From: Ophiura sarsii
Lineage: Eukaryota > Echinodermata > Ophiuroidea > Amphilepidida > Ophiuridae
Direction of reading: 5' to 3'
NCBI GenBank assembly: GCA_035610835.1
Contig: CM069455.1
Location: 50,006,955-50,070,954, forward strand
Length of the DNA stretch: 64,000 nucleotides
Below the pieces are notes generated by a model, which did not search any database, was not told the DNA's origin, and was given only the letters and a program-made list of their open reading frames with translations. Positions within the stretch are counted from its first letter, which is position 1. The number at the start of each line of letters is the position of its first letter. Shown here one piece after another: positions 13,301 to 22,961 of this stretch. Position numbers and translations under genes: made by a program.

Positions 13301-16300
13301 GGAGGATCAAGTAAGCCTTATAAATAATGGCTTTTTAGCCAGCCACACTTGTATGGTGTTGTGGGTAATCATGGAGGGTGTTTCAGAAAGTAAACCTTTA
13401 ATTGTAGTATAAATGGTAAAAAAACACAATTTTGGTTTTTTTGGAGGGTTTTTTTGTTTTTTTAGTGGCACCTTTTTGATGTGTTTTTTAGGGAGGTTGT
13501 AGGAATTTTTCATCGGCCAATCTTGGCCAAACACTTTTATATGTACGTTTAAAAAATTCATTTGTCCCCCTGGATCAATGTTGAAACATGATTTTTGGGT
13601 TACGGGATACTGGAAGGGGTCAACATTGCCAAGTGGGGTGGGGGAGTTATTCATGTTGAGGAAAGGCTTCAAGCTTTCCGTCAAAGACGGCAATGTTTCG
13701 ATAGTGTATATTTTGCGCAAACGGAAACGCATGAAAGGGTAATTATTACATGGATGTTCCAACTAATTATGGCTGCGATTGTAGGTTCTCATTCTCATAA
13801 GTAGCGCTTGGACCTTCTTTGGGAAAAGATAAAGAGGCGCAAGAATTTATTTTGATGGGTTTAAAATGCCTTCAGCCCGGGAGCATAATTGTACCAACAT
13901 TCAATCCCACAATGCAAAGTATTTTGCGTTAAAATGGTTACAGGTCAAAAGGTTAACTCATCAGATTTAACGCTCATTGCATTTTTGTACTGACATTTTG
14001 GTACAACTCCACTTCCAGTGCTGCTGAAACTATATCTGAAAATTGGGTATATCCTTTGGTGTAAGACATTAATTAAGCTGTATAATTCTTTAATCGATTT
14101 TGTGCTAGGTTAATTCTGTGCCGTCTTGCACCAAGGATAAAACGGGAATTGGGACCCTACATTGCATAAATTGAGTAAGTTATATTTTGATAGATTAATT
14201 ATTCGAATTTTTATTTTCCTAGACACGGAATGCTACCTAAGCACAATAGGTCTTGACTACCGTGGCTACGTATCCAACACCCGAAGTGGCAGACAATGCC
14301 AGCGATGGAGCGCACAAAGTCCTCAAGCTCACGACAGAACGCCAGAGAATTATCCCAACTCTGGCCTTGATGGCCACAACTATTGCCGAAACCCCGACGG
14401 TGGACCCGAAGGACCGTGGTGTTACACTACCGATGTGGGACAGAGGTGGGAGCAATGTTTTGTTGGGCAACCAAGTGCTAGCTGTGATGGGAATACAAAT
14501 GGTAAGACAAAAAAAACCTCAAATGACCCGTGCGCATTCCCCAAATTCAATTTTCTCAAAAAAATCTTACAAAATCCAACTTTTTGACCAAACGAATGAC
14601 GATCAGGTCTAAATTGGAAAAGAAAAAAAATATGCAGACTGCATTAGATTTTCAGTCTCATGTCATTTGAGACGAACCTTTTTTTTGGCGCAAGGTTATG
14701 TTCATTTTATACAGATGGTTTAGAGCGAATTTAGAGCGAATAACTGTCCTACTAAACCATGATTTTGAAGTAATTAGGAATCGCATCGCTCTGTAACTCG
14801 GAATATATGCACGATTTATGATCGGAAATGTAAATCTGCAAGAAAATCTACTTTCTAAAACATCATGAATAGAGGGCGCCCCCTGGAAAAGATCACATAC
14901 TAGCTATGCCTTTAAGAGAAATTGGAATATGTCATTTTCAGTTTCTCTCACTACTCCTGCAAAAACTGTCTCTCTAGGCGGACATGTTTCCGCGTTGGAT
15001 CGGCCATATTGTTGAGAATTTTCAGTGGACCTTTGACCAGCTTATCTGCCGTTCTGCTGCTGTTTGGCAATTGTTTACGTCGTTATCCTGGATATCCCCC
15101 CCCCCCTCCCGTTTATGGCTTGGTTATCCCACATAACAATGTTATCCTGGTTACCGTTGTTTCTGCTCTTTGCTGACCGTGACAGTGTTTCGGCTAAATG
15201 ATGGGTCCGAGCTCTTATCTACCGGGATGGCGGGCGCAGTGGAGGGGGTTCATGTATCTTGGGACTAAATGGCCCATAGCAACTAGTAGATAATGGAGCC
15301 ACAGAAATTTAATATTATAATGTTCAAAATGCCTCCCAAATGGGTAGAAGATAGATACTAAAGGTTAAATGATACCGTAACTGGCAAGGTTATTGGAAAC
15401 TACACGTCAAAAGAAGTTCCTGGACACTTAAATTTCAGCTTTCCATTGATATGCAACATAATACAAGAGGGTAATAAGTAATAAAAATATACTTGATTAA
15501 AAAAAGTTTCCTAACTTTGTGTGAGCAGTTTAGATATAATTGTATATCAAGAAGATTGCACACAATTGGATAATCCCTCCATTCAAATGACTGTAAATGC
15601 TCATTTCTTGCAATTTCCTTTTACGCACCTTACCATTGCTTAGTGAATGTGCTCAGCCATGCATGAATGCGTACATCTTAATTTCATACAGACATGATGG
15701 AGAATTATTGTCTGCTTATTTTAACATGCAATTGTTTAATTTATTAAATATTTATGTGAAATATTTGAACTTCAATGAGTGTCCAGGAACTTCTTTTGAC
15801 GAGTGTATGTTCAGGATGCCCTCAAAACGGGCAAGATTCCCAAAACGGGCGACTAGGTTATTTACTAATTTAAACTGCTGTGTTTTATTGATGCTGTCGA
15901 CTCGTATAAAGCGAGTGACGGAACAGTGATGCAAATAGCCAAGCCCCACGCTGATCAAAAATAAAATGTGTGAACAAAATACTGGGTACAGATTCTCGGA
16001 GCATTGTCGTAAACTTCGGTTTGACAAACCTAGTGTTCATGATTGGTTAATTATAAGATACACAAACATGAATAACCAATTAAAATGCTGCTTTTTCACT
16101 TCAACCTTTAACAGGGACACGGTAATCTAACAATGTCTCGGATTGGTGCAACAAATGATGTATCCATCTCTCTGACCAATCAGCATGTAGATCGCAATTT
16201 ATATTTCAATCCATTTTAATTCCAATCCAGGTGGTGGTAGCAGTGGCAATGACCTCACACCTCCAGTAATCAGCGGCTGTCCATCGGATATCAACGCGGA

Positions 16301-19300
16301 AGCCTCGTCATCCTTCAATCTAATAGAATGGACCGTTCCAACGGCTACCGACAACTCCGGAGTGGTGACGTTGACGGAATCTAACTACGCGGAACCGCAG
16401 TCGTTTGTCAGCCGCGATATGGCTCCATTCCAAGTGCGCTACACTTTCAGCGATCCGTCGGGCAATGAGGCTACTTGTATATTTACGGTCACTATATCTG
16501 GTTAGTATTCCATATCTATACTTTGGAGTGTATTTCACTGCATAGGATAGATCAAACTAAGAAGGATCCGGTAGTATCCCAAAAGAACCACTGCTTCAGT
16601 AAGCATCAAGTCTGATACAGTGTAACAGTTGAATAAAGCAGCTCGAGTTCTCAAAATGTAACGCCTAATTCCACCAGAATCTTCTCTTTATCAAACTTAG
16701 GCATGTTAAACTCCTGAGAACTGGACCAGGTGTCCAAGCCATTTCACACTAGTGTGCGACTGATGTGACCTAATTGTGGTACACAGCAAGAATTGGCATG
16801 TACTGGGCCAGTGTGTGCCTGTGCATTTGCCAGACGAGCACAAGCCCAGTACTGGACCAGCATGTTCAGCGACATGAACTGGGCCTTTGAGTGCACCCAC
16901 CACCATTGTTGGTCGGAGGAAAAGTAGTTATTTTCCCGTGTACATGCATGCATAGTGTGTCGAGAAAAGCCCGACATAAACAAATGGGTTTTTTAGAAAC
17001 CTTTCCAATTTTCAAAGTCTTATCTCATGAAGTACTGCACCAATACTAGGCATGTTTGTACTCATGGCGATTCCAAATATGGTGATGAAATTAAATAATT
17101 TTGACATTTCGGAAGTGGGGATGGCGCTAACAACTAAATAAAAACTTGCATTTGAAGAAGCTAAAGTATGCCCACTTGACCCTTATATCTGTAATTCTCT
17201 TTAGAAATTTATACTTTTACAAATCTGCTTCCAATTTCAATTTATTCACATTTTCAATATATAGCACGTGTTCGATCGTGTCCAGGTGTTTGATCGTAGC
17301 CATAAACTAGGATAACCCAGTTAGAAACCCTGTAATATTATTTACCAACATGATGTCTGCCCTCTGTTTGGATACGGAGGCACTGGCCCAGCATCCCATT
17401 GCATGCATTTCTCTTAGTAATTATTGTGTTAGCTTTCTTCATGAGGGGTTGAACATTTTAAAATCCACTCCAACCTACCCAAATGTAATACCTTTTGTCC
17501 TTTGTGCTCTCATCTCGAGTTGTTTTTCTGTAAATTATATCAGAATTCGGAAGAGCGACTAATAATCGACTTCTGTGTTTTTTGTTCTTTTAGATGGCTC
17601 TGTTGATAGCATCCCTCCCGTGATCTCCGGCTGTCCAAACGGAATAAGCGTATCGGCTCCCGCTGGCTCTACATCTACGGCTGTAACCTGGACACCACCT
17701 ACCGCTACGGATAACTCTGGTGTAGCGCCCTCGCTTCAGTCTCAATCCCATGCTCCAGGCGATCTCTTCTCTGGTACTACCACGGTCTCTTATAGATTTG
17801 AGGACGAGGCGGGCAACTCTGCGACTTGCTTGTTCAGCGTTATTGTCTCTAGTATGTATATCTGTATTTGTAACACTTCATCATTTTTGAAGTCTATATT
17901 CACCTGGTCGGGTCGGTTCAGTTCAGAGAGTCCATTGATTGTTCAACCAACCGCTACGCGATCAAGTTTTGCACCTAGACTCCCTCATGCTGAGCGTACA
18001 GCTTTGAGGCTAATCCACCCATTGTCATATTGCTCTGGTTAAGAAAGTAGAGTTTGCCAGTGCAGGGGAATAAAAATGCATGTATTAAATTTGGATACAT
18101 ACTTTAAGGCTACAACAGAAATGTTTAACGGGCCATCAAACTCCATTTGTCGCTATGGGAAAAAATAAAGCACTGAGGAAAATGATTCAATGTTACAGGC
18201 CAACCCCGGTTTTCAAAACAAGTCGGGACTGACGGTTAGCCAGATACGTGAACAATTTGAATATAACTGTTCACATGTACACATGAATAAGACTTCTGAA
18301 ATTGAGTGAATATCCACTCCAATTAAATCTAATTTAACTTTGCATTAAAACCCATTCCCAATTAAATCTAATTTAACTTTACCCAGACTGTTAATGGTTG
18401 ATATTTGGGTAGACTTAAGTATTTCAATGTTTAAAACGATGAAATAAAAGATTACAATTCCAATGTGCGATTCCTTGAAATCGTGGGCGATTCTTAAAGC
18501 GAAATACTCCCAAAAGGGAGAAACATGCTGTGATAACGGATCGCATTACAATTGGTTAGTGTATACCATACGAAACCTTGAGAATCGATAGACTTATGAT
18601 TGCAAATGACCGCAAATAATGTAATTCTTGCTTGTTATTCTTTTTGAGAATAAAATTCTACAGAAAGATAAATTCATAGCCACGGCTTATGATGTCCGAT
18701 TAACAGAGTAATCCAAATTATCGGGGTCTGATAACAGGGTCTGACTGTTCAAATCTATTCATGAAATTACCCTGACTTTACGGCTACTTACACTTTGAGC
18801 TTCAAAAATGTTACCCGCCAGTCGGACTTGTATCTTCACCCGCCTGACACGAAAGTTACCCGCTATGGGTCGTCGGGTCTTATTTCCATCCCTGTTCATG
18901 CTGCCACTAAACTAATGTTTATATCCATTGTATCGTAGGAGAGATTGTTGCCCCAGCTGATACTACCCCACCCATCATTGAACAATGTCCCGCCAGTCTG
19001 ACGGTAACCGCCTCTTCCGGAGCGACCAGCGCCCTCGTCAACTGGAATGAACCGATTGCCACCGATAATTCTGGTGTGGCCCCCAATGTGGCCAAATCTC
19101 ATGCACCAGGATCTGAACTGCCCATTGGAAATACTGAAGTATCCTACACATTCTTTGATGTGGCTGGGAACTCTGCTGTCTGCAGGTTCAACGTGCAAGT
19201 TAGAGGTAAAACTAAAGTGTAGCATTTTGACACTATTTTTAAAAAAAATGAATTGGCCAAGTTAAATAACATGTGTTCTTTTCCATTCAAACTTTTCTCA

Positions 19301-21698
19301 GCTAATTTAGTTTATTTTATGTAGAATTAGCCCCGATGTTTTTATTGAATCCCATTAATCTAACCAAAGCATGGAAAATGAAAATAACCAATTAAAAATT
19401 AATGAAATTTTAACATTTAGAAATGTATAATAATTAATAGTATAACAATAAGGACTCCTTTTAAATATAGACTTTTTTTCATCATTTCAACAACTCTCCC
19501 AAAGCATGTGAATTTGAGATAAATGCTAACGGTACTCTGTGAATTGTGTCTACTGTCGTATACTTATTTAAGGGCAGAAGGAGATAAAACTGCAGATTTC
19601 TTGCCAAATTGGAACGAACTATACTAGAGGTTTTTTGTGTTTGCAGGAAGAAAAAAAGATTTAAAAAAAAAAATCCCAACAAACTAATAAACACCATCTT
19701 TGGTGCTCATGCCTTGAAATAAGGCAATTTCAAAGGGGCACCAACTTTATCCAAGGCCATTATGTACTTTTGAATGGAGTAAAAACGGCCAAAAATTGAG
19801 GTCATCAAGGCTACTAGGTGGGGCATCGAAGGCAATGGCCTTGGATGCCTTCGATTAATTCAAACACTGTTGGTGCTCATTAAATCTGACAATCGCAAAC
19901 AGCCTCATGATATTTTGAGATTTATTTGACTATGTGAGATAATTATATACAAATCAAAAATTTTAAAAAATCCCGCCCACCCTACCCTAATTTCCAACGG
20001 CATGTTAAGCCAATGCAACAACAAAATTGTTGGCCTATAATTGTCAATTTTACATAAATTAATCGGCTTCCGCAATGTGCTTCTTTCCTATCCTGCAGCC
20101 GGCTCGGTAGACCGTATCCCACCCGTAATTGAGAACTGTCCCCCAGCTGCTATATCTGTAATAGCAGGAGCCGGTGCTACAGGAGCCGCGGCAAGCTGGG
20201 TTGCCCCGACCGCAACCGACGATGGCGCTTCTATCCAAGCCACCAATAGCCATTCCTCGGGGGATAGATTCAGCATTGGTGCGACCTTGGTGACTTATAC
20301 GTTCCGTGATCTGGCTGGCAACGAGGCGGTTTGTTCATTTGAGGTCATAGTGCAGGAGGCCAATGGTAAGAATTTTGGGTTAAGGGTCAATATTGATTTC
20401 TCAGTCAAAATTACAACTGATCGTATTCAATTATTCCTATCCCTTATAAAAAAAACATTTGCATGAAGCAGGTCTGGGGAAAATGTTTGATTTCCCAGCA
20501 AGCTAACCCAAATATAGACGAGCAAAATTACTCTCCAAATGCCCCAATTTTCCAGACCTTTTGTTTCATTCTGGTTGGCACCGATGTGTAAATCATGTTC
20601 TGCAAATATTAGTCAAGTTTTCTACTGTATCATTATTCATCCCTTATTATAATTTGTGTACTTTTTACGGCAAAAGGTATAGTTGTCGGTAAAATGCATT
20701 TTGAAATATTGATGGAATTAGGAATGAAAAATATAGGAAGTAGACAATTTTACAATAATTTTCTTCATAAAACCAGAAAGATCCATTTGTTGGTATACAG
20801 TTCTCAACTTTTCTTTGAGAGACAACTGCATCCTTTGCTGTAGATTGCTGCATGCAGCAAGGTTATAGCCACAATGGAGTAGTGTATTAACAATATAAAG
20901 TACTCAACAAAAGAAAGTCATACACTTTGTTTGGGTCATTTAAAGTAACTTTTGATTATTTGTTTACCAAACAGGCTAGATAGACATTTGGATGAATCTT
21001 TTAGGTGTCATGTTGGTATCAAAATGTGCCTAACAACAGATGAACCATAATTAGCACCATTTATAGTCTCATTTTCAATACACTACGCGGAAGAAAACAC
21101 AAATTGTTAACAAGCACATAATGCCCTTTATGTTCTGAATCGAATATCCTGCTCGTAAGTGTACGCCCAGCGCAGGGTATACACGGCTGCACAGTGATCG
21201 ATTGCCCGCCAGTCAATCCTGGTTAATAACAGTGCCACACACGGTGAACCTCGCACACGCCCATTTTCCTCCTGTGTAGTAATTGAAAATGAGACTTTTG
21301 AAAAGTGACTAATTTTCTTTAAATGGCGCTACACATGGTTTATCTTTGTTTTGCTAGGTGTTATGTTTGGTATCAAAATGTGCCTAAAAGATTCATCCAA
21401 ATGTTTATTTAGCCTGTTTGGTAAAAAAAAACAATCAAAAGTGTACAACTTTATTTTGTTGAGCACTTTAGTTGTGATGAAATGATGCAGGAAAAATGTC
21501 ATGAAATGGCATCTTAAATGAATTTATTTACTTTACACTTGCAGGTTGTTAATGATGTAGTTCCCAAATCCAAGATTGTGTTTTAATTCTCTGAATTGCT
21601 TCTATCTTTCAGAAGTCGATGGCAACCCATGTTCCAGTAACCCTTGTGGAAGCGCCCGCAACTGTTATTACACCAATTCGCAATACATCTGTCTATAG
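1199..21698 (+). CDS. Gene 1: EGF/HYR/kringle modular extracellular protein (13 exons, 5' partial)
   Basis: Joined exons: 1199-1324, 3106-3240, 6188-6367, 7185-7340, 9666-9785, 11278-11526, 13014-13310, 14223-14501, 16231-16500, 17594-17851, 18939-19205, 20099-20365, 21613-21698. Each is flanked by AG and GT and stays open. Each internal length is a multiple of three, and every intron is phase 1, as is typical of shuffled extracellular domains. The product is about 895 residues: EGF x5, HYR x2, kringle, HYR x4, half EGF, stop. HYR domains are known from hyalin and other adhesion proteins of sea urchins; EGF and kringle domains bind proteins. I infer a secreted or matrix adhesion role. No signal peptide or membrane segment is visible, so the true 5' end probably lies to the left. 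No exact orthologue is recognised, and exons may have been missed inside long introns. Confidence 0.88.
1325..3105 (+). other. Intron with MITE family 2 copy
   Basis: A 1.8-kb intron. A foldback element occupies 2084-2452. The rest (1325-2083, 2453-3105) is AT-rich with no recognised exon. Confidence 0.6.
2084..2452. mobile_element. MITE family 2, copy a
   Basis: Begins TTAAAGGTATATTATGTGAT and ends in the near complement (GATCACATAATATGCCTTTAA). An inner palindrome centres on CAAACCATGATTTTGAAG. Related copies: 14700-14915 (half), 24643-25003 and 55391-55737. Non-autonomous; no ORF. Confidence 0.8.
3106..3240 (+). CDS. Gene 1 exon: EGF-like domain 2 (parent of the tandem array)
   Basis: The acceptor TTTGCAG ends at 3105 and the donor at 3241 reads GTAAGT. 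The 135 nt in phase 1-1 give a standard six-cysteine EGF: NPCSRWPC, NNGGTC, YVCMC, REGYAGINC. Everything from about base 3142 onward (CCCTGTAACAA) through the donor is repeated downstream 19 more times. This first copy alone keeps the full 5' half of the exon and its own acceptor, so it is the likely functional exon. Confidence 0.88.
3241..5308 (+). repeat. Minisatellite of EGF exon 3' part plus splice donor, 19 extra copies
   Basis: The end of the parent exon is re-iterated with exon ends at 3348, 3458, 3568, 3678, 3788, 3898, 4006, 4116, 4224, 4334, 4442, 4552, 4662, 4770, 4880, 4988, 5094, 5204 and 5308. The period is 110 bp, with 104-108 in a few copies. Each unit holds CCCTGTAACAATGG through ACTAGTCTAG followed by a donor. 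Most donors are GTAAGT, three are GCAAGT (4443, 5095, 5205) and the last is GTAAAT. Five copies lack two bases (CAACTGACAC or shorter), which puts a TGA in the EGF frame. 110 is not a multiple of three, so reading through a donor hits a stop. Some variants recur in blocks, such as CTAACTCTG in copies 2, 3, 7-9, 11 and 14, which points to multi-unit duplication. Confidence 0.95.
5309..6187 (+). other. Intron, no recognised element
   Basis: AT-rich intronic DNA after the array. I see no exon, tandem repeat or clear inverted termini. Confidence 0.5.
6188..6367 (+). CDS. Gene 1 exon: EGF-like domain 3
   Basis: Acceptor CCTACAG ends at 6187; donor GTTAGT at 6368. The 180 nt in phase 1-1 encode an EGF with Cys in GCFLQNG, KCNNGGTC, TCLC and RTGYTGIDC. 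The loop between Cys 3 and Cys 4 is long and Asn-rich (HNSNNNNNG), which makes this the longest EGF here. Confidence 0.85.
6368..7184 (+). other. Intron with diverged dispersed repeat R
   Basis: 6830-7005 matches three other places (9421-9595, and in reverse 16993-17110 and 49510-49690). They share the order CATATTTTGAATC, an AGTTCAGT-like phrase and AAAGTTGGGAAAGGTTTC. Nothing else recognised. Confidence 0.5.
7185..7340 (+). CDS. Gene 1 exon: EGF-like domain 4
   Basis: Acceptor GTTGCAG ends at 7184; donor GTAAGT at 7341. The 156 nt in phase 1-1 contain six Cys in EGF order: DICSSLGRPRC, NDGRC, MCSC, QPGFTGHNC. The acidic DGDLDY between Cys 3 and Cys 4 could be a calcium or ligand loop, but the usual calcium-binding start motif is not evident. 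Confidence 0.87.
7813..8729. mobile_element. 0.9-kb TIR element with 3-bp target duplication
   Basis: Ends are GACCCCGTACACACTA and its near complement TAGTGTGTACAGGGTC. CTA directly flanks both sides (7810-7812, 8730-8732), giving a 3-bp duplication of the type seen in PIF/Harbinger-like elements. The phrase GCGTACACATTACA recurs inside, together with TTCGTCGAA and TCATTAGTTGATC repeats, as in subterminal transposase sites. No transposase frame is seen. Confidence 0.72.
8736..9125 (+). other. Intronic stretch with a CAGGTA/TACCTG cluster
   Basis: Five copies of CAGGTA or its complement lie within 8826-8979 (8826, 8844, 8866, 8942, 8974). No exon recognised. Confidence 0.45.
9126..9361 (+). 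mobile_element. MITE family 3, copy a
   Basis: TIRs TACACTGAGCCAAAAAAGAA and its complement at the right end; TA flanks suggest Tc1/mariner-type mobility. The right TIR carries a small local duplication (TATAAGTTTCTTTT twice). The copy at 12712-12940 is the same element in the opposite direction. Confidence 0.85.
9421..9595 (+). repeat. Dispersed repeat R, copy b
   Basis: Same order of phrases as 6830-7005: CCAAAATTTCACAAT, GTATTTTGAATCGCCAT, TAGTTCAGTAATCCTTGAGA and AAAGTTGGGAAGGTTTC. Function unknown; it is an old dispersed repeat. Confidence 0.55.
9666..9785 (+). CDS. Gene 1 exon: EGF-like domain 5
   Basis: Acceptor CTGTAG ends at 9665; donor GTAAGT at 9786. The 120 nt in phase 1-1 encode a compact canonical EGF: DSCNSNPC, LNNGQC, YTCAC, PNGYFGTNC. 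Two decayed copies of it follow in the next intron. Confidence 0.88.
9834..9880 (+). pseudogene. Decayed partial copy of EGF exon 5 (copy 1)
   Basis: CTATTTGAATGGTGAACAA and the bases after it align without gaps to the middle of the upstream exon (CTGTCTGAATAATGGACAG and onward) at about two thirds identity; most differences are transitions. No splice sites or open frame remain. Confidence 0.55.
9941..10052 (+). pseudogene. Decayed full-length copy of EGF exon 5 (copy 2)
   Basis: Starts TATGATCCATGGAACAATAA, matching exon start TATGATTCGTGTAACAGCAA, and ends GTACCAAGTGCAGTATTCAA against GTACCAACTGTAATATTAA. Most cysteine codons are lost and an in-frame TGA follows ATCTAT. It shares the derived AATGGTG with copy 1, so the two copies have a common history. 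Confidence 0.75.
10053..11277 (+). other. Intron, no recognised element
   Basis: 1.2 kb without exon or clear repeat, apart from a doubled GGTTCAGGGTTG near 10868. A TTTTTTTGTCCTTTTCCAG tract precedes the next exon. Confidence 0.5.
11278..11526 (+). CDS. Gene 1 exon: HYR domain 1 (cysteine-free)
   Basis: Acceptor TTTCCAG ends at 11277; donor GTAAGT at 11527. The 249 nt (83 codons) have the HYR pattern: PPTISNVP at the start, VQWDEPIASDN in the middle, FPLGTTAVSYVYADSS and a final VVFFVTV strand. Unlike the other five HYR exons it has neither the NCP/GCP nor the ATC cysteine, so the usual disulphide is absent. Confidence 0.87.
11527..13013 (+). other. Intron with MITE family 3 copy
   Basis: The only recognised element is the reversed MITE at 12712-12940. 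The remaining 1.2 kb shows no exon. Confidence 0.55.
12712..12940 (-). mobile_element. MITE family 3, copy b (reverse orientation)
   Basis: Starts TACATTGAGCCAAAAAAGAA and ends TTTGACTCAGTGTA. The interior matches the reverse complement of 9126-9361, including the ACCAAATTTGGATACAATA segment. Confidence 0.85.
13014..13310 (+). CDS. Gene 1 exon: HYR domain 2
   Basis: Acceptor TTTCACAG ends at 13013; donor GTAAGC at 13311. The 297 nt hold a full HYR: DSIPPSISNCP, ASWILPTATDNSG, FPIGSELVSMTFTDPSGN, SATCSFLVTV. A Gly-rich linker (YDGGQTGGS) leads toward the kringle. Confidence 0.92.
13311..14222 (+). other. Intron, no recognised element
   Basis: 0.9 kb, T-rich near 13420-13500. No exon or inverted termini recognised; acceptor TTTTCCTAG at its end. 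Confidence 0.5.
14223..14501 (+). CDS. Gene 1 exon: kringle domain
   Basis: One phase 1-1 exon of 279 nt. Kringle hallmarks in order: ECYLSTIGLDYRGYVS, TRSGRQCQRW, NYPNSGLDGHNYCRNPDG, GPWCYTTD, RWEQC and a closing SASC, which makes six cysteines. Kringles form a triple-disulphide fold that binds protein or lysine ligands; whether the lysine pocket is intact is not clear from sequence alone. It is the only kringle here and sits between HYR 2 and HYR 3. Confidence 0.95.
14700..14915. mobile_element. MITE family 2, half copy
   Basis: Only the right half is present, from ACCATGATTTTGAAGTAATT to GATCACATACTAGCTATGCC then TTTAA. Confidence 0.7.
15401..15807. mobile_element. MITE family 1, copy b, with a fragment of another element inside
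   Basis: TIRs match 317-905 (left TACACGTCAAAAGAAGTTCC, right complement). 15461-15535 resembles the right end of the 25441-25935 foldback (GAGGGTAATAAGTAATAAAA), so this copy either absorbed or shares a piece of that family. Confidence 0.75.
16231..16500 (+). CDS. Gene 1 exon: HYR domain 3
   Basis: Acceptor CAATCCAG ends at 16230; donor GTTAGT at 16501. The 270 nt begin with a GGGSSGN linker, then TPPVISGCPSDI, IEWTVPTATDNSG, FQVRYTFSDPSGN, EATCIFTVTI. Both HYR cysteines are present. Confidence 0.92.
16501..17593 (+). other. Intron with repeat R fragment
   Basis: 16993-17110 is a reverse copy of dispersed repeat R (AAACCTTTCCAATTTTCAAA, GGCATGTTTGTACTCATGGC). No exon recognised. Confidence 0.5.
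17594..17851 (+). CDS. Gene 1 exon: HYR domain 4
   Basis: Acceptor TTCTTTTAG ends at 17593; donor GTATGT at 17852. The 258 nt encode DSIPPVISGCPNGI, VTWTPPTATDNSG, SGTTTVSYRFEDEAGN, SATCLFSVIV. Standard HYR with both cysteines. The frame stays open past the donor but loses domain character. Confidence 0.92.
17852..18938 (+). other. Intron, small tandem duplication
   Basis: Near 18313-18381 the phrase CCAATTAAATCTAATTTAAC occurs twice about 40 bp apart. Otherwise nothing recognised. Confidence 0.45.
18939..19205 (+). CDS. Gene 1 exon: HYR domain 5
   Basis: Acceptor TATCGTAG ends at 18938; donor GTAAAA at 19206. The 267 nt encode DTTPPIIEQCPASL, VNWNEPIATDNSG, LPIGNTEVSYTFFDVAGN, SAVCRFNVQV. 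Both HYR cysteines are present. Confidence 0.92.
19206..20098 (+). other. Intron, no recognised element
   Basis: AT-rich. 19730-19870 contains a weak inverted pair around GGCAATGGCCTTGGATGCC. No exon recognised. Confidence 0.45.
20099..20365 (+). CDS. Gene 1 exon: HYR domain 6
   Basis: Acceptor TCCTGCAG ends at 20098; donor GTAAGA at 20366. The 267 nt encode DRIPPVIENCPPAAI, ASWVAPTATDDG, FSIGATLVTYTFRDLAGN, EAVCSFEVIV. Standard HYR; the last in the protein. Confidence 0.92.
20366..21612 (+). other. Intron with MITE family 4 copy
   Basis: The foldback at 20896-21470 fills nearly half of it. No exon in the rest. Confidence 0.55.
20896..21470. mobile_element. MITE family 4, copy a
   Basis: TIRs TAAAGTACTCAACAAAAGAA and its complement (TTGTTGAGCACTTTA) in a TA context. 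The arms extend well inward (ACCAAACAGGCTAGATAGAC on the left, complement on the right). Copy b at 26048-26639 is very similar. Confidence 0.85.
21613..21698 (+). CDS. Gene 1 last exon: half EGF and stop
   Basis: Acceptor CTTTCAG ends at 21612. The 27 codons before TAG read VDGNPCSSNPCGSARNC then YYTNSQYICL. This gives the first four EGF cysteines, and the stop falls where the fifth Cys of the C-x-C pair is expected. It could be a genuine short C-terminus or a truncating mutation. Confidence 0.85.
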
Positions 21699-22961
21699 CC
21701 AGATAATGTGGACATCGCGCAATACTCGAAAGAACTCTAATAACTTGCGTTAACGTACTTATTAATTATTTATTACTGGACAACCTCGGACCAGGAAACG
21801 TAGAGATGCTGGGAATGTGTGGTCATTGAACGACTAATCTTAAAGGCAGTAGCTGTACGTATCCCATAATCCAGCATTCCCATGCATATTACTCTTATTA
21901 AATAGTTCTCAACCTCTACCTCAATAGATCAGTTTTCCATTTGGATCTATGAAACTAAAGGATGATGAGAATGCACAATCGGAAGCTCTCTGCAAATTCT
22001 CCAGCACATTACCACACATCTACATGATGCATCAGTTGTTGTACACCCTAATCCAAACATAGGGAATGCAGAGATTGTGTGGACAATTAGTGAATAATCA
22101 TCCGACAAAGTATCCAAGAAGTGACGAGATGTGAAAGGATACTACAAATTTGTCGAGGTGATGTTGAATAACGCCAGTTTCATAATATATAGACTGGACA
22201 AATATTTATTATAGATTATATTTCAAATGACTTCATTATATTATGGTTTTGATGGAAAAGATGAATATATTTTGCAGTGAAGACTATGGACCTTGTTTCT
22301 ACCCATATTGCTCCTTTGTTCATTACAATTAGGCGAGTTTTTTTATTTGCAATATGCTCTTGGGGCATGTTATCAACATTATAGCGGACTATTTATTGGT
22401 TGCAGGCTTTATCATGTTGTATCCATTTTCATATTTCATACAAACTGCTCAAAAAAGTTGTTTTCAATCGTAGATTTTTTGAATATTTAGTTTATATCGT
22501 TTCATATCAGTGAAAGCTAACGATGCCCCATTTGTAGCAATCGCTGGTTTCGGTGCCAAGTCGCCTGCATGAGAATTTGGGAAGGTCTCTTTAATAAGGT
22601 GCCAAATTCACCACTATTTTTTGCTAAAGAACAACTGTCATCTATCTGTTCATGAAGTGTTGAATTGAAGACTACACCCTAAAAATGCTGTTTAAAACCT
22701 GGCATTGTTGAAGTAACCTGCTTAAACTGTTTAAAATATGCAACAGTTTTGACTTTAGACCTCACAACAATTTCCCAACTTTTTTGAACAGTTTACATCA
22801 ATGTGTACATAAGAACTTCCCCTTACAAATCGGAAAAATATTTTTAATCGCTTATGACTGGTTTGGTTGTAGTGGGTAACATTTGGTCAATGCTTTCATA
22901 TTTTATGCGAACTGTTGGGTAGAAATTCCCATTTCATGCTTTGCTTCAATATCTTAAGGTG

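Larger units (their letters stand above)
14502..16230 (+). other. Intron with two MITE insertions
   Basis: Holds a half copy of MITE family 2 (about 14700-14915) and MITE family 1 copy b (15401-15807). No exon is seen in the remainder. Confidence 0.55.
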
